Shown: piece by piece, positions 18,945-26,906 of the stretch
How positions within the stretch are numbered: position 1 is the stretch's first letter
How the letters are laid out: each line of letters opens with the position of its first letter
Assembly: GCF_000710345.2 (NCBI RefSeq)
Contig: NZ_JHEL01000015.1
Span: 558,001 to 622,000, forward strand
Source of the DNA: Curtobacterium sp. S6
GTDB taxonomy: Bacteria > Actinomycetota > Actinomycetes > Actinomycetales > Micrococcaceae
Direction of reading: 5' to 3'
Length of the DNA stretch: 64,000 nt
Program-made: the position numbers and the translations under genes
Notes under the pieces: model-generated
What the model was told of the DNA's origin: nothing
The model's database searches: none
The model's input: only the letters and a program-made list of their open reading frames with translations

Positions 18945-19148
18945 TCAGGAGTCACCACACTTCTGCTCGCCCTCAGGCGCAGCCTCGCCACTGCGGACCC
19001 ACTCGTCAACCTCGCTGGTCTGGAACTTCCAGAGCCGACCGACGCGGTGTGCGGGCATCGCTTTGCCGGCGATCCAGTCGTAGACGGTGTCCTTCGTGAT
19101 GCCCAGGTGGGCGGCGATCTCCTTAGCAGACAGCCAGGGTTCGGCCAC
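18945..19148 (-). CDS. excisionase-type HTH regulator heading the type III RM operon
   Basis: 67 residues from the GTG at 19148, picked because GGAGGTGC precedes it; an ATG at 19211 without a good site would add 21 residues. WLSAKEIAAHLGITKDTVYD and WIAGKAMPAHRVGRLWKF form a HTH_17 domain. Its stop abuts the SNF2 start, making it the first gene of a six-gene operon. Could be a transcriptional regulator of the operon or an excisionase-like DNA-bending protein. Confidence 0.75.
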   Translation of the reverse strand: MAEPWLSAKEIAAHLGITKDTVYDWIAGKAMPAHRVGRLWKFQTSEVDEWVRSGEAAPEGEQKCGDS

Positions 19149-19596
19149 GTAGGTGCACCTCCTGGGATCGGGCGCGCGTGGTGCGCACAATCGCACCTTA
19201 TCACCGGTCAAACCCTGCTGATACCTAGGAAAAGCTCCTCGATCCTGTCAGGGCCGGTTTGACCCGTTTCGCCCACCCGTAACTATTTATGATCTACACG
19301 GCGGCATGCCTGGTGGCGGAAATTGCCGGACCCGCGTAGCTCTGCCCCGTCTCTGTCATCACACGACCTGGGTGTTGTCACCAGTCCTGGTCAGTGGCGC
19401 GCGATCGCTGATAGCGAGCTCGATACGCCCCAAGCGCGACTCAGTTCCCGTCAGGCTTCAAGCCAAGCAGGGGATCTCGATGGTCATATTCGACGAATGG
19501 CCGACGCTCTATACGTTGACGTACAGCGGGTCGACAGCGGTCTCTTCAACGAGCATCTTGGACACGGGAGCAGCTCCGTCCGGCGCGGCCGATCAA
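19149..19596. other. promoter region and gene-free right end of element 1
   Basis: About 450 bases without a convincing gene. It must hold the promoter of the six-gene defence operon, which runs left. Plus-strand frames stay open across parts of it but show no family I recognise and read on into antisense of the mutM fragment. The element end begins at CTAGCG (19597). Confidence 0.4.
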
Positions 19597-19737
19597 CTAG
19601 CGTTTTCGCTGGCAGGACGGGCAAAAGTGGCTCGAGCGGTTCATGAACTTTTCCCTTACGATGGTGGTGCCACAGCGGTTACACGGCTGTCCATGTTTGG
19701 CGTAAATTTCGAGGCTGCGGGAGAAGTAGCCCGACTC
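19597..19737 (-). pseudogene. mutM: mutM 3' end carried by element 1 (zinc finger fragment)
   Basis: Minus strand: [19 protein letters not shown], then [27 protein letters not shown] and a TAG stop whose plus-strand form starts CTAGCG. A complete MutM zinc finger without the enzyme. It would have been the functional end of mutM after element 1 entered and before element 2 displaced it. It differs from the original end at 3763 and from the present end at 59206, so the elements brought different versions. Confidence 0.88.
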
Positions 19738-19862
19738 GACAAGTTTGTGACGTTCACTCACAAGCGAGTCGAGTCGCCAGTCGACTCGCGAATGAATCGG
19801 CACTCGACTCGCACTCCCAATCCAGCAGGGCAGGACGCGTTGAAGACCATGATACTGAGGTG
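19730..19862. repeat. att junction and GAGTCG arm of element 2
   Basis: The crossover CCCGACTC (19730-19737) is followed by GCGAGTCGAGTCGCCAGTCG, ACTCGC and CACTCGACTCGCACTCCC, then the landmark AGGACGCGTTGAAGACCA (19832-19849). The repeats are inverted and direct copies of GAGTCG, the same six bases found at the mutM crossover (codons for Glu-Ser of the NGESG motif). Confidence 0.75.
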
Positions 19863-19886
19863 AGTCGCCGGGGTGGTCCGGGCGCT

Positions 19887-19940
19887 TCAATGGAGGCATT
19901 CGGCCGCGGCGGCGACGTCGAGCCACTCCTCTTCGGGCGT
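19887..19940 (-). pseudogene. remnant 5' end of the element HTH gene
   Basis: Minus strand reads [17 protein letters not shown] then stop, aligned with MPEGEWIDVAAAAKRHH of the intact gene at 7796. The start codon has become ACG although a GGAGGAG site is kept, and the rest of the gene is gone. Confidence 0.6.
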
Positions 19941-20025
19941 CGGCGCTCCTCCAGATCTTCAACACCTGCCGGTCGTCGCCTCCTGTAGCCCGCCTTGGAC
20001 GCTCGCCCTAACTGGACAGTTTTCT

Positions 20026-20062
20026 GAGACCGGCCCTCGCATGATCGCGGGGCATCGGTCTC
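20026..20062. terminator. conserved left-end hairpin of element 2
   Basis: GAGACCG (20026-20032) pairs with CGGTCTC (20056-20062). The same hairpin in the same place, with a longer stem, occurs in element 3 at 53134-53172. Likely a terminator separating cargo from the element end. Confidence 0.5.
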
Positions 20063-20122
20063 GTCTCGAGAAGGAGATGCATACGAGCCGCTCCTAAACG
20101 ACCAGCCGCATGACGGAGCCAG

Positions 20123-21217
20123 TCACCGCCAGACCGGGGCCACTCGGACAGACATCTCATCCACATTCGGCATGTGCTGCTTCACCGAACTCTCCGCCTC
20201 CGCGGCCAGCCGGTCGGCGTCGGAGAGGCTCGTCGCGGAGGTGCGGACGAGCGCGTCGCCATGGAGCCTGTGCCCGACCCAGCGCATCCGCACCCGTTCC
20301 ACCGACTCGACCTCGGCCAGATGCTCCAGGGCGTGCTCGGCGCGGTCGACGAGCTCCGGCTCGACGCCATCCATCAGCCGTCGGCCGACCGAGCGCACGG
20401 TACCGACCAGCAGCACCGCGATCATGGCCGAGATCAGCAGGCCTACGATCGGGTCGGCGAGCGGGAAGCCGAGCAGCACGCCGATCCCGCCGGCCACGAC
20501 GGCCAGAGAGGTGAATCCGTCGGTGCGGGCGTGGATGCCGTCTGCGACCAGGGCGGCCGAGCCGATCTTCCTGCCCACGCGGATGCGGTAGACCGCGACC
20601 GCCTCGTTGCCGAGGAAGCCGATGATGCCGGCGGCGATCACCCAGCCGATGTTCTCCATGGGCCTGGGGTTGAGCATGCGGTCGATCGCCTCCCAAGCGG
20701 CGATGACTGCCGACAGGGCGATCATCAGGACGATGAACAGCCCGGCGAGGTCCTCGGCCCGGTTGAAGCCGTAGGTGTACTTCCGCGTGGCGACCCGACG
20801 GGACAGCACGAACGCGATCCACAGCGGCACCGCGGTCAGGGCGTCGGAGAGGTTGTGGATCGTGTCGGCCAGCAGCGCTACCGATCCGGAGAACGCGACG
20901 ACGGCGGCCTGCAGCACGGTCGTTGCCAGCATGAGCACCAGGCTGATCTTCAGCGCGCGGATTCCCTCGGAGTGGGCTTCCATCGCGTCGTCGATCGAGT
21001 CGGCGGCGTCGTGGGAGTGCGGGACGAAGATCCCGTACAGGAAGCCCTTGAACCCCGTCGGGTGGGAGTGACCGTGCTCGCCGTGGTCATGGGAATGGCC
21101 ATGACCGTGCGTATGCCCGTGGTCCTGGCCGTGATCACGATCCGCGTGATCGTGCGCGGACGCTCCGCTCTCCTGCTCGTGGTCAGCGTGCGGATGGGCG
21201 TGGCTGTGCTCCGTCAT
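20123..21217 (-). CDS. czcD: cation diffusion facilitator (Zn/Cd/Co efflux), CzcD-like
   Basis: 364 residues from the ATG at 21217, which overlaps the end of the ArsR-type repressor gene by 4 bases. The first 65 residues are very rich in His and Asp (HGHTHGHGHSHDHGEHGHS), a cytoplasmic metal-binding tail. Six membrane helices follow, with the CDF motif LLADTIHNLSDAL and a second HARTDGFTSL holding the transport-site His/Asp residues. The C-terminal domain ends with DEMSVRVAPVWR. Exports divalent cations, zinc most likely, using the proton gradient. Regulated by the adjacent repressor. Confidence 0.9.
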   Translation of the reverse strand: MTEHSHAHPHADHEQESGASAHDHADRDHGQDHGHTHGHGHSHDHGEHGHSHPTGFKGFLYGIFVPHSHDAADSIDDAMEAHSEGIRALKISLVLMLATTVLQAAVVAFSGSVALLADTIHNLSDALTAVPLWIAFVLSRRVATRKYTYGFNRAEDLAGLFIVLMIALSAVIAAWEAIDRMLNPRPMENIGWVIAAGIIGFLGNEAVAVYRIRVGRKIGSAALVADGIHARTDGFTSLAVVAGGIGVLLGFPLADPIVGLLISAMIAVLLVGTVRSVGRRLMDGVEPELVDRAEHALEHLAEVESVERVRMRWVGHRLHGDALVRTSATSLSDADRLAAEAESSVKQHMPNVDEMSVRVAPVWR

Positions 21218-21585
21218 GCTTCTGCTCGTTCCTCGTGGTGGTGTGCCGGGACCTGCCCATTGGCGACAGAGTGCTCGGCCTGGAAGATCGCGTCGGACAC
21301 CAGCTGGGAGGCGTGCTCGTTCTCCAGCCGATAGAACACCCGCTGCCCCTCCTGCCGGGTCGACACGATCCGGGCCATCCGCAGCTTCGCCAGGTGCTGC
21401 GACACCGCGGCCGGCGACTTGCCCACGCTCTCGGCGAGGTGGTTCACCGACAGCTCGTCGCTGCGACGCAGCGCGAGGACGATCCGGACTCGGGTCGCGT
21501 CGGCGAGGAGCCCGAACACCTCGACGGCAAGTTCCACGTACTGACTGTCGGGGTCGAGCCCGCATATCTGCTTATCTGCGTTCAT
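21214..21585 (-). CDS. ArsR/SmtB-family metal-sensing repressor
   Basis: 123 residues from the ATG at 21585; the frame is open upstream but the operator lies there. Winged helix LSVNHLAESVGKSPAAVSQH followed by LAKLRMARIV, and a C-terminal His cluster QVPAHHHEERAEA typical of the alpha-5 zinc sites of SmtB/CzrA. First gene of a two-gene operon with the CDF exporter, so it should release DNA when zinc or a similar metal binds. Metal specificity cannot be proved from sequence. Confidence 0.88.
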   Translation of the reverse strand: MNADKQICGLDPDSQYVELAVEVFGLLADATRVRIVLALRRSDELSVNHLAESVGKSPAAVSQHLAKLRMARIVSTRQEGQRVFYRLENEHASQLVSDAIFQAEHSVANGQVPAHHHEERAEA

Positions 21586-21593
21586 ACGCAGAT
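21574..21593. promoter_or_regulatory. operator of the ArsR/SmtB repressor
   Basis: Perfect inverted repeat ATCTGCGT (21574-21581) and ACGCAGAT (21586-21593) with a 4-base spacer. It covers the start codon of the repressor gene, the classic autoregulatory position. Confidence 0.65.
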
Positions 21594-21706
21594 TATTGCA
21601 TACTCGAACGTAAGTGCGCATCGATGAGTGCCCCACGAGACGCCACCGGCCGCCCCACGTTCGGCTCGCGAGGACGACGAATTGCCCTGGCCGGCGATTC
21701 GGCGGG

Positions 21707-22339
21707 TCAGTTGTGATCGTTGGCGGCGAAGGCAGAGTGCAGGGTGACGACGATGACGCGGGCAGCGTCATCTCTGTCGAGCCGGCCGGCGGTGACTTCC
21801 TCGGCTGCGGCGTTCATGGTCAGGTGAGTGACCGCGAGGAGCCAGTCGACAGGCAGATCCGCACGGAAGACGCCCTCGCGCTGGCCGCGCTCGAGAAGGC
21901 CCCGCATCCGGGCTTCGGCCTTCTCGTGCATCTCGCGGATGCGGGCCGGCTGCAGCTCGCGCTGAGCCACCACGAGCACGGCGCGAATGTGCTCCAGGAG
22001 CATCCAGCTCGGGGCGATCAGGGCCTCGAACGCCTGGCCCGGATCACCGTCGAGAGGCACGTCGGCCAGGACAGCCTCGGCTCGTTCCAGGCTGTCGGCG
22101 AGGGTCGCGTCGATGAGCTCGGCACGCGTCTTGAAATGCCCATAGAGGGTCATCCGACCGACCCCCGCCTCGGCGGCGATGCCGGCGACGGAGGCATCAG
22201 GGTCCTTCCTGAGCGCATCCGGCGTCGCCGCGAGGATCTTCGCCCGATTGCGCTGGGCGTCTGCCCTCTGGTTGGCCGTCTTTCCTCGCCGCACCGGCTT
22301 CTGTTCACCAGCGCCGGCCGCGCCCTTTCCGTTCGGCAT
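21707..22339 (-). CDS. TetR-family repressor
   Basis: 210 residues from the ATG at 22339 with GAGGTGGG just upstream; longer in-frame extension is antisense of the efflux gene. N-terminal HTH: ILAATPDALRKDPDASVAGI, then AAEAGVGRMTLYGHFKTRAEL with the usual YxHF. The C-terminal ligand domain is helical. Divergent from the DHA2 efflux gene with a palindrome between, so it most likely represses that pump in response to a lipophilic or cationic drug. Confidence 0.88.
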   Translation of the reverse strand: MPNGKGAAGAGEQKPVRRGKTANQRADAQRNRAKILAATPDALRKDPDASVAGIAAEAGVGRMTLYGHFKTRAELIDATLADSLERAEAVLADVPLDGDPGQAFEALIAPSWMLLEHIRAVLVVAQRELQPARIREMHEKAEARMRGLLERGQREGVFRADLPVDWLLAVTHLTMNAAAEEVTAGRLDRDDAARVIVVTLHSAFAANDHN

Positions 22340-22351
22340 ACCCACCTCTAA

Positions 22352-22371
22352 CTCGTACGGGAATATACGAG
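22352..22371. promoter_or_regulatory. TetR operator in the divergent promoter region
   Basis: CTCGTA (22352-22357) and TACGAG (22366-22371) form an inverted repeat 13 bases from the repressor start. TATACGAGCTAGTATAG around it offers -10-like sequence on both strands. Confidence 0.55.
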
Positions 22372-22470
22372 CTAGTATAGCGGTTAGAAGTCGTACACCG
22401 ATGCTTGACTTCGGCTGAGGGCCTCCCGGCCCGTGACAACCCTGTCGAGAACGAAAGGACCAATGGAGCC

Positions 22471-22512
22471 ATGAGAACGACGACGCAGAACAAGGAGGTG
22501 CGCCATGTCTGA
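22471..22512 (+). CDS. short leader ORF overlapping the efflux gene start
   Basis: ATG at 22471 encodes MRTTTQNKEVRHV and stops at 22510-22512, past the efflux start at 22505. An even shorter MEP frame starts at 22463 after GAAAGGA and stops at 22474, overlapping this ATG. The chain of overlaps suggests translational coupling or a leader peptide; expression is not shown. Confidence 0.35.
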   Translation: MRTTTQNKEVRHV

Positions 22513-24070
22513 GACGAATGCACCTGCACCCCGGACCGGGGCGAAGCAGTGGTGGGGGCTCGCGGTCCTCGTGATCCCGTCGACCCTGCTGTTCATGATG
22601 CTGACGATCTTGTTCCTGGCGGCCCCGAACATGGCTGCTGATCTGAACCCGACTAGCGCACAGCTGCTGTGGATTCTCGACATCTACGGGTTCGTCATGG
22701 CCGGATTCCTCGTCGCGATGGGCGTCCTCGGCGACCGGATCGGCAAGCGTCTGCTTATGGTGATCGGCGCGGTCCTGTTCGGAATCGTGTCCATCGCTGC
22801 GGCGTTGACGACCAGTCCCGAGCTGATGATCGCCTGGCGCGCCATCCTCGGCGTGGGAGGAGCCATGATGCTCCCGTCCACGCTGGGGCTGATCTTCGTG
22901 CTCTTCGCCGACCCGAAGGCGCGAGGCGTCGCGATCGGCGTCTGGGCCGGCGGGATCTTCGCCGGTGTCGCCCTCGGACCACTGCTGTCCGGCCTGCTGC
23001 TCGAGGTCTTCGGCTGGCAGGCGACGTTCCTGGTCGCGGTGCCCGTGATGGCGCTGGTGGCCATCGGCGCGCCGCTGCTGCTGCCTGAGCACAAGGATCC
23101 GACCGCGAAGATCGATCTGCTCAGCGCATTGCTCCTGGTCGCTTCGCTGCTGGCCATCATCTACGGCGTCAAGCGCTTCGCCACCCAGGAGCCGGCCGGC
23201 CCGTCGATCGGCCTGCTGATCGCCGGAGTACTGGTCGGGCTGTGGTTCGTGATCCGGCAGCTGCGCGCGACCCAGCCCCTGCTCGACGTCCGGCTGTTTG
23301 CCAACCGCACCGTCAGCGGAGCACTCGCGGTGTTCCTTCTTTCGGCCGCGGCGCTGGGTGGGGTGTATTCGCTGTTCACCCAGTACCTGCAGCAGGTGCA
23401 AGGGCTCTCGCCTATGCAGGCCGGACTGTCGATTTTGCCTGCCGCGGCAGTTCTCATCGTCGTCTCGACCCTCTCGCCGATGCTCGCCCGGAGGTTCCGG
23501 CCGGGCAACGTGATCGCCGTGGGCCTGCTCACCCAGGTCGTCGGCTACATCCTGTTCACCCAGCTCGACGCCGTCACCGGTCTCGCGCTGGTGATCGCGA
23601 GCTTCGTCGTCACCTACCCCGGGGTCGCGCCCTCCATGGCGCTGACCACGGACCTGGTGGTGAGCTCGGTCCCGCCGGAGAAGGCCGGCGGTGCCTCCGG
23701 GCTCGCGACGACCGTCAACGACCTGGGCATCTCACTCGGTGTCGCGGTCATCGGCAGCATCGGGATCGCCGCCTATCGCAGCCAGATCAGCGACTCCTTG
23801 CCCGATGGGCTGCCACCGGAGGCGGCGGCCGCGGCCGAGACCGGGATCGACGGGGCCATCGCCGCCGCCGGACAGCTGCCGGGCGACGTCGGAGAGGCAC
23901 TGACGACCGCGGCCCAGCAGGCGTTCACCAGCGGACTGAACGCCGCTGGGATCACCTCCGCGATCATCGCCGCCCTTGCCGCGCTCATCGCCGCGATCGG
24001 TCTGCGGCACATCCGCCCCACCGGGCAGGCTCACGTCGACGCCGAGAAGGAGCCCGCTCAGGAGTCGTGA
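22505..24070 (+). CDS. MFS DHA2-family drug efflux transporter (QacA/SmvA-like)
   Basis: 521 residues with about 14 hydrophobic segments. MFS motif A DRIGKRLLMVIG follows helix 2, and motif C-like GPLLSGLLLEVFGWQATF lies in helix 5. The start at 22505 has AGGAGGTG 5 bases upstream. Proton-driven export of toxic cations or drugs; such pumps give resistance to quaternary ammonium compounds and dyes. Divergent TetR repressor at 22339. The substrate is not predictable. Confidence 0.9.
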   Translation: MSETNAPAPRTGAKQWWGLAVLVIPSTLLFMMLTILFLAAPNMAADLNPTSAQLLWILDIYGFVMAGFLVAMGVLGDRIGKRLLMVIGAVLFGIVSIAAALTTSPELMIAWRAILGVGGAMMLPSTLGLIFVLFADPKARGVAIGVWAGGIFAGVALGPLLSGLLLEVFGWQATFLVAVPVMALVAIGAPLLLPEHKDPTAKIDLLSALLLVASLLAIIYGVKRFATQEPAGPSIGLLIAGVLVGLWFVIRQLRATQPLLDVRLFANRTVSGALAVFLLSAAALGGVYSLFTQYLQQVQGLSPMQAGLSILPAAAVLIVVSTLSPMLARRFRPGNVIAVGLLTQVVGYILFTQLDAVTGLALVIASFVVTYPGVAPSMALTTDLVVSSVPPEKAGGASGLATTVNDLGISLGVAVIGSIGIAAYRSQISDSLPDGLPPEAAAAAETGIDGAIAAAGQLPGDVGEALTTAAQQAFTSGLNAAGITSAIIAALAALIAAIGLRHIRPTGQAHVDAEKEPAQES

Positions 24071-24082
24071 CGCATCCTCGAC

Positions 24083-24124
24083 CGTTCGTGTCCGGCGGAC
24101 GGATGAGTCCGCCGGACACGAACG
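24083..24124. terminator. 18-bp perfect inverted repeat after the efflux gene
   Basis: Arms 24083-24100 (CGTTCGTGTCCGGCGGAC) and 24107-24124 are perfectly complementary, loop GGATGA. No T-run follows. It lies 12 bases after the stop and is a strong transcript end or RNA-stability structure. The rest of 24125-24354 holds no gene I can support. Confidence 0.65.
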
Positions 24125-24354
24125 CCGACACCCGCCGCAGGTACACCGAGACGGCGGCTGACCCGTCCCGCGACGAGGCCGCCGAAACACGCCGAAGGAG
24201 TCCCGATGACCACGCTCAGAACCACCATCGACACTGTCCGACACTCACCGACGTTGCGGCGTGTGCTGCACTGTCTGTTCCGATGCGCCGCGTCGGGGGC
24301 ATCGGACCGTCTCCCCCGGGTCACGAAGACGCCATGTCCGCGCAATTGAGGCGC

Positions 24355-24386
24355 AGGGCCGCGCACCCGGTAAGGTGCGCGGCCCT
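24355..24386. terminator. terminator of the multicopper oxidase gene
   Basis: AGGGCCGCGCACC (24355-24367) pairs with GGTGCGCGGCCCT (24374-24386), loop CGGTAA. Six bases beyond the oxidase stop on the minus strand. Confidence 0.7.
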
Positions 24387-24392
24387 GATGCG

Positions 24393-25901
24393 TCAGTTCT
24401 CCTGGTAGGCGATCGTCGTCATCATCCCGGCTTCCCCGTGGTAGACGTTGTGGCAGTGGGTGAGCCACCGCCCGGGGTTGTCGGCGTCGAACTCGACGCG
24501 CAGCGTCGTGCCGGGCAGGACGATCGAGGTGTCCTTGCGCGGCCCGCCGCCGGGAAGCTGGTAGGTGTGCCCGTGCAGGTGCATCGGGTGCCACATCGTC
24601 GTCGAGTTCTTGAACTCGAGGGCGACCCGCTCCCCGTCGGCGATGCCGAGGGCGTCGCGCATCGGTTGGTCCATGTTCATGCGCTTGCCGTTGATCGCCC
24701 AGTCGTACTTTTCCATGCTTCCGGTCAGCTCGAGGGTGAGCGTGCGGTCGACGCCGCGCTTGGGAAGTGCGACCTCGCCGGCTGCCCTGAGGTCGGCCGC
24801 TGTGGCGGGATTTTTCGTCTGCGGCAGCGTCGTGTCCTTCGCGGGTGCGCTGCCCGATGCGGTGCGCAGGACGGCGAGGGCCTGGTCCTGCTTCCCCAGG
24901 GCCTCGGCGACGACCGCGAACGCGCCGTCGCCGGCGGTGATGATCGCGTCGTAGCGCTCCCCCATGCCGAGCACGACGCTCTCGGCCTCGAAGGCCTCGA
25001 CGGGGAATCCGTCGGTGTGGGTGATCGTCAGCGGGTGCTCGCCGACCCCGAAGCGGAAGGCGGTGTCGCCGCCGGCGTTGATGATCCTCAGCCTGATCCG
25101 CTCCCCGGGCTTGGCGGTGAAGGTCTGGGGGTCGTTCGCAGGCGTGCCGTTGATCAGGTAGAGGGGGTAGTAGACGTCGCCGGCGTCGCCGCCGAGTAGC
25201 GGCGAGGTCGCGCCCATCAGGGTGTTGCCCATCCGCATCGGCCCCATGTCCATGCCGCCGTGGTCCATCATCCCCTTCTCGAGCTCGGCGAGGACCTCGT
25301 CGGGCGTCGCGGTGACGCCGTCCAGCCAGTCATCAAGAACGATCACCCATTCCTGGTCGTAGTCGCCCTTCTCGTGCGGATCGTCGATGATCAGCGGCGC
25401 ATACAGGCCGCGGTCGAGCTGCACGCCGACATGCGGGTGGAACCAGAACGTGCCCGGCTCGGGCAGCGTGAACTCGTAGTCGAACGACCCACCGGGCTCG
25501 ATGGGCTCCTGGGTGAGGCTCGGCACTCCGTCCATGTCGTTGCGCAGCGCCAGCCCGTGCCAGTGGACGCTGGTCGGATCGGGCAGGTCGTTGGTGAAGT
25601 CGACCTTCAGGGAGTCACCGACGTTGCCGCGCAGCGGCTTGGTCGCCGACGCTCCCCGATAGGCCCAGGTCTTGGCGGTCTTCCCTCCGAGGTCCAGGGT
25701 GACCGGCTCGGCGGTCAGCGCACGCCGCACGATCGTTCCGGTGCGGCGGCGCTTCGCCTCCGCGGAAGTGACTGCGGTGCTGCTGGACCCAATGAACGAG
25801 GTTGTCTTAGTGGCAGTGGTGCTGCATCCGGCGAAGCCGGCGGCAGTCAGCGTCAATGCGCCGACAGACAGGAACTGTCGACGATTCAGGGTGGAATGCA
25901 T
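24393..25901 (-). CDS. multicopper oxidase, CueO/CopA type, Tat lipoprotein
   Basis: 502 residues from the ATG at 25901. Signal RRQFLSVGALTLTAAGFAGC combines a twin-arginine motif with a lipobox. All four copper ligand motifs are present: HWHGLAL, FWFHPHVG, MWHPMHLHGHTY and HCHNVYHGEAGM. A Met/His-rich insert MMDHGGMDMGPMRMG near residue 250 is typical of cuprous oxidases. Oxidises Cu(I) to the less toxic Cu(II) outside the membrane. It stands beside the copper regulon but is read in the opposite direction. Confidence 0.92.
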   Translation of the reverse strand: MHSTLNRRQFLSVGALTLTAAGFAGCSTTATKTTSFIGSSSTAVTSAEAKRRRTGTIVRRALTAEPVTLDLGGKTAKTWAYRGASATKPLRGNVGDSLKVDFTNDLPDPTSVHWHGLALRNDMDGVPSLTQEPIEPGGSFDYEFTLPEPGTFWFHPHVGVQLDRGLYAPLIIDDPHEKGDYDQEWVIVLDDWLDGVTATPDEVLAELEKGMMDHGGMDMGPMRMGNTLMGATSPLLGGDAGDVYYPLYLINGTPANDPQTFTAKPGERIRLRIINAGGDTAFRFGVGEHPLTITHTDGFPVEAFEAESVVLGMGERYDAIITAGDGAFAVVAEALGKQDQALAVLRTASGSAPAKDTTLPQTKNPATAADLRAAGEVALPKRGVDRTLTLELTGSMEKYDWAINGKRMNMDQPMRDALGIADGERVALEFKNSTTMWHPMHLHGHTYQLPGGGPRKDTSIVLPGTTLRVEFDADNPGRWLTHCHNVYHGEAGMMTTIAYQEN

Positions 25902-26074
25902 GGGTGATGTCCTTCTGTGTCGATGGTGAACGGGACCACGACATCGCGCCCGCGCGCTCGACGAACACGGGTGATCGGAGGCACAGAGCCGCCTGGGCCC
26001 GGAAGATGGGCCAGCGTTTTGGGACACGGTGTCGTGGCAGGCACGGCAGGGTCGTGGACCCGCCGAGGTGGCTG

Positions 26075-26105
26075 ACTGAGGAGCGCCGCATCGGCGCTCC
26101 TCAGT
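26075..26105. terminator. terminator hairpin after the DUF6153-like gene
   Basis: ACTGAGGAGCGCCG (26075-26088) pairs with CGGCGCTCCTCAGT (26092-26105), loop CAT. Immediately beyond the minus-strand stop at 26108. Confidence 0.7.
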
Positions 26106-26107
26106 GC

Positions 26108-26545
26108 TCACGTTCGGTAGATCGACAGCTCCAGATGCGTCAGCGCGAACCGGCGGGGCGTCTCGGACGGCGACGACGGCATGGGCGCAGAGACGAGTGT
26201 GGGCACAGCTGCGACGGACGGAACGGGGAGGGCCGGAATGCTCTGGGTCGTAGGCGCGGAGACACAGGTGGAGTCGCCGCTGTTCATGGCGTCTGCGCAG
26301 CCTCCGGAGCCGTGCACCGGACCCTGTGCTCCGGTCGCGCTCGACATGGAGGCGATAGACGTCATGCCCGTCATGCCGGGCGACTGCGAGGACGCGTGAG
26401 CCGGCGACGCCATGGGGGTCGTCGCCGCTGCCGGTCCGCCGACCAGCGCGTGCATGCCGAGGAGACCCGTGATCAGCAGCGCCGTAAGAATGATCAGCTG
26501 CAGCCAGTGCCGGCTGCGGCAGGGTTCATCGGTCGCGGTCTCCAC
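26108..26545 (-). CDS. small membrane protein, DUF6153-like, copper-linked
   Basis: 145 residues from GTG 26545 (an ATG at 26593 lies inside the promoter zone). One membrane helix LIILTALLITGLLGMHALVG, then a Ser/Met/Pro-rich outer segment with two cysteines (GGCADAMNSGDSTC). Similar proteins with GLLGMHAL are annotated DUF6153 in actinobacteria, by memory. Divergent from copZ with CsoR-like boxes between, so copper induction is likely. No enzymatic motif. Confidence 0.55.
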   Translation of the reverse strand: METATDEPCRSRHWLQLIILTALLITGLLGMHALVGGPAAATTPMASPAHASSQSPGMTGMTSIASMSSATGAQGPVHGSGGCADAMNSGDSTCVSAPTTQSIPALPVPSVAAVPTLVSAPMPSSPSETPRRFALTHLELSIYRT

Positions 26546-26623
26546 AGCCCCAGCATACCCCGGTGGTGTATCCCCTCGACACGTGGGGATCATTCAGCGG
26601 CGAGTCCGCATCCCCTTGCGGGA

Positions 26624-26676
26624 ATACCCGTCAGGGGTATACGGTTGCACTCACACAGGTACCCACCGGGGGTACC
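26624..26676. promoter_or_regulatory. two CsoR-type operators upstream of copZ
   Basis: ATACCC/GGGTAT (26624-26629 and 26635-26640) and GGTACCC/GGGTACC (26658-26664 and 26670-26676). G-tract/C-tract palindromes of this shape are CsoR boxes. They serve copZ to the right and probably the divergent membrane-protein gene to the left. Confidence 0.7.
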
Positions 26677-26696
26677 CAAATTGAGGAGGTTATGCG

Positions 26697-26906
26697 ATGA
26701 CTGCGAACGAGTACCAGGTGACGGGCATGACCTGCGGGCACTGCGAGATGTCGGTCCGCGAGGAGGTCAGCGAGATCTCTGGCGTCACCGATATCCAGGT
26801 CAGCGCGCAGACCGGCAAGCTCGTCGTCTCCGCCTCCGGCGAGGTCGACGACGCGAAGGTCCTGGCCGCGGTCGAGGAAGCCGGCTATACGGCGGTTCGC
26901 GTCTGA
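26697..26906 (+). CDS. copZ: copper chaperone CopZ
   Basis: 69 residues, one heavy-metal-associated domain. MTCGHC places the two Cu(I)-binding cysteines at residues 13 and 16. Delivers Cu(I) to the CopA ATPase two genes downstream and possibly to CsoR. First gene of the copper operon, with GAGGAGG before the ATG; its TGA overlaps the next ATG by one base. Confidence 0.93.
   Translation: MTANEYQVTGMTCGHCEMSVREEVSEISGVTDIQVSAQTGKLVVSASGEVDDAKVLAAVEEAGYTAVRV

Larger units (their letters stand above)
3940..19730. mobile_element. mutM-integrated element 1 (defence cargo)
   Basis: About 15.8 kb bounded on the left by the displaced original mutM end and on the right by an element-borne mutM 3' end (19597-19737). 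Cargo: Gabija-like pair, small HTH gene, XRE regulator, OLD-like ATPase, type III restriction-modification with SNF2 helicase. No integrase or transposase is recognisable. Boundaries are inferred from the repeated mutM ends and the GAGTCG arms. Confidence 0.75.

Noticed and set aside
19497-19570. A fifth mutM-like fragment: plus strand gives DALYVDVQ and VDSGLF, minus strand gives DPLYVNV, both reminiscent of MutM DSLYVNVNGESG
   Set aside because: The match is about 6-8 residues, depends on the near-palindrome TACGTTGACGTA, lacks the following zinc-finger codons and is interrupted by stops. Chance is the simpler explanation.
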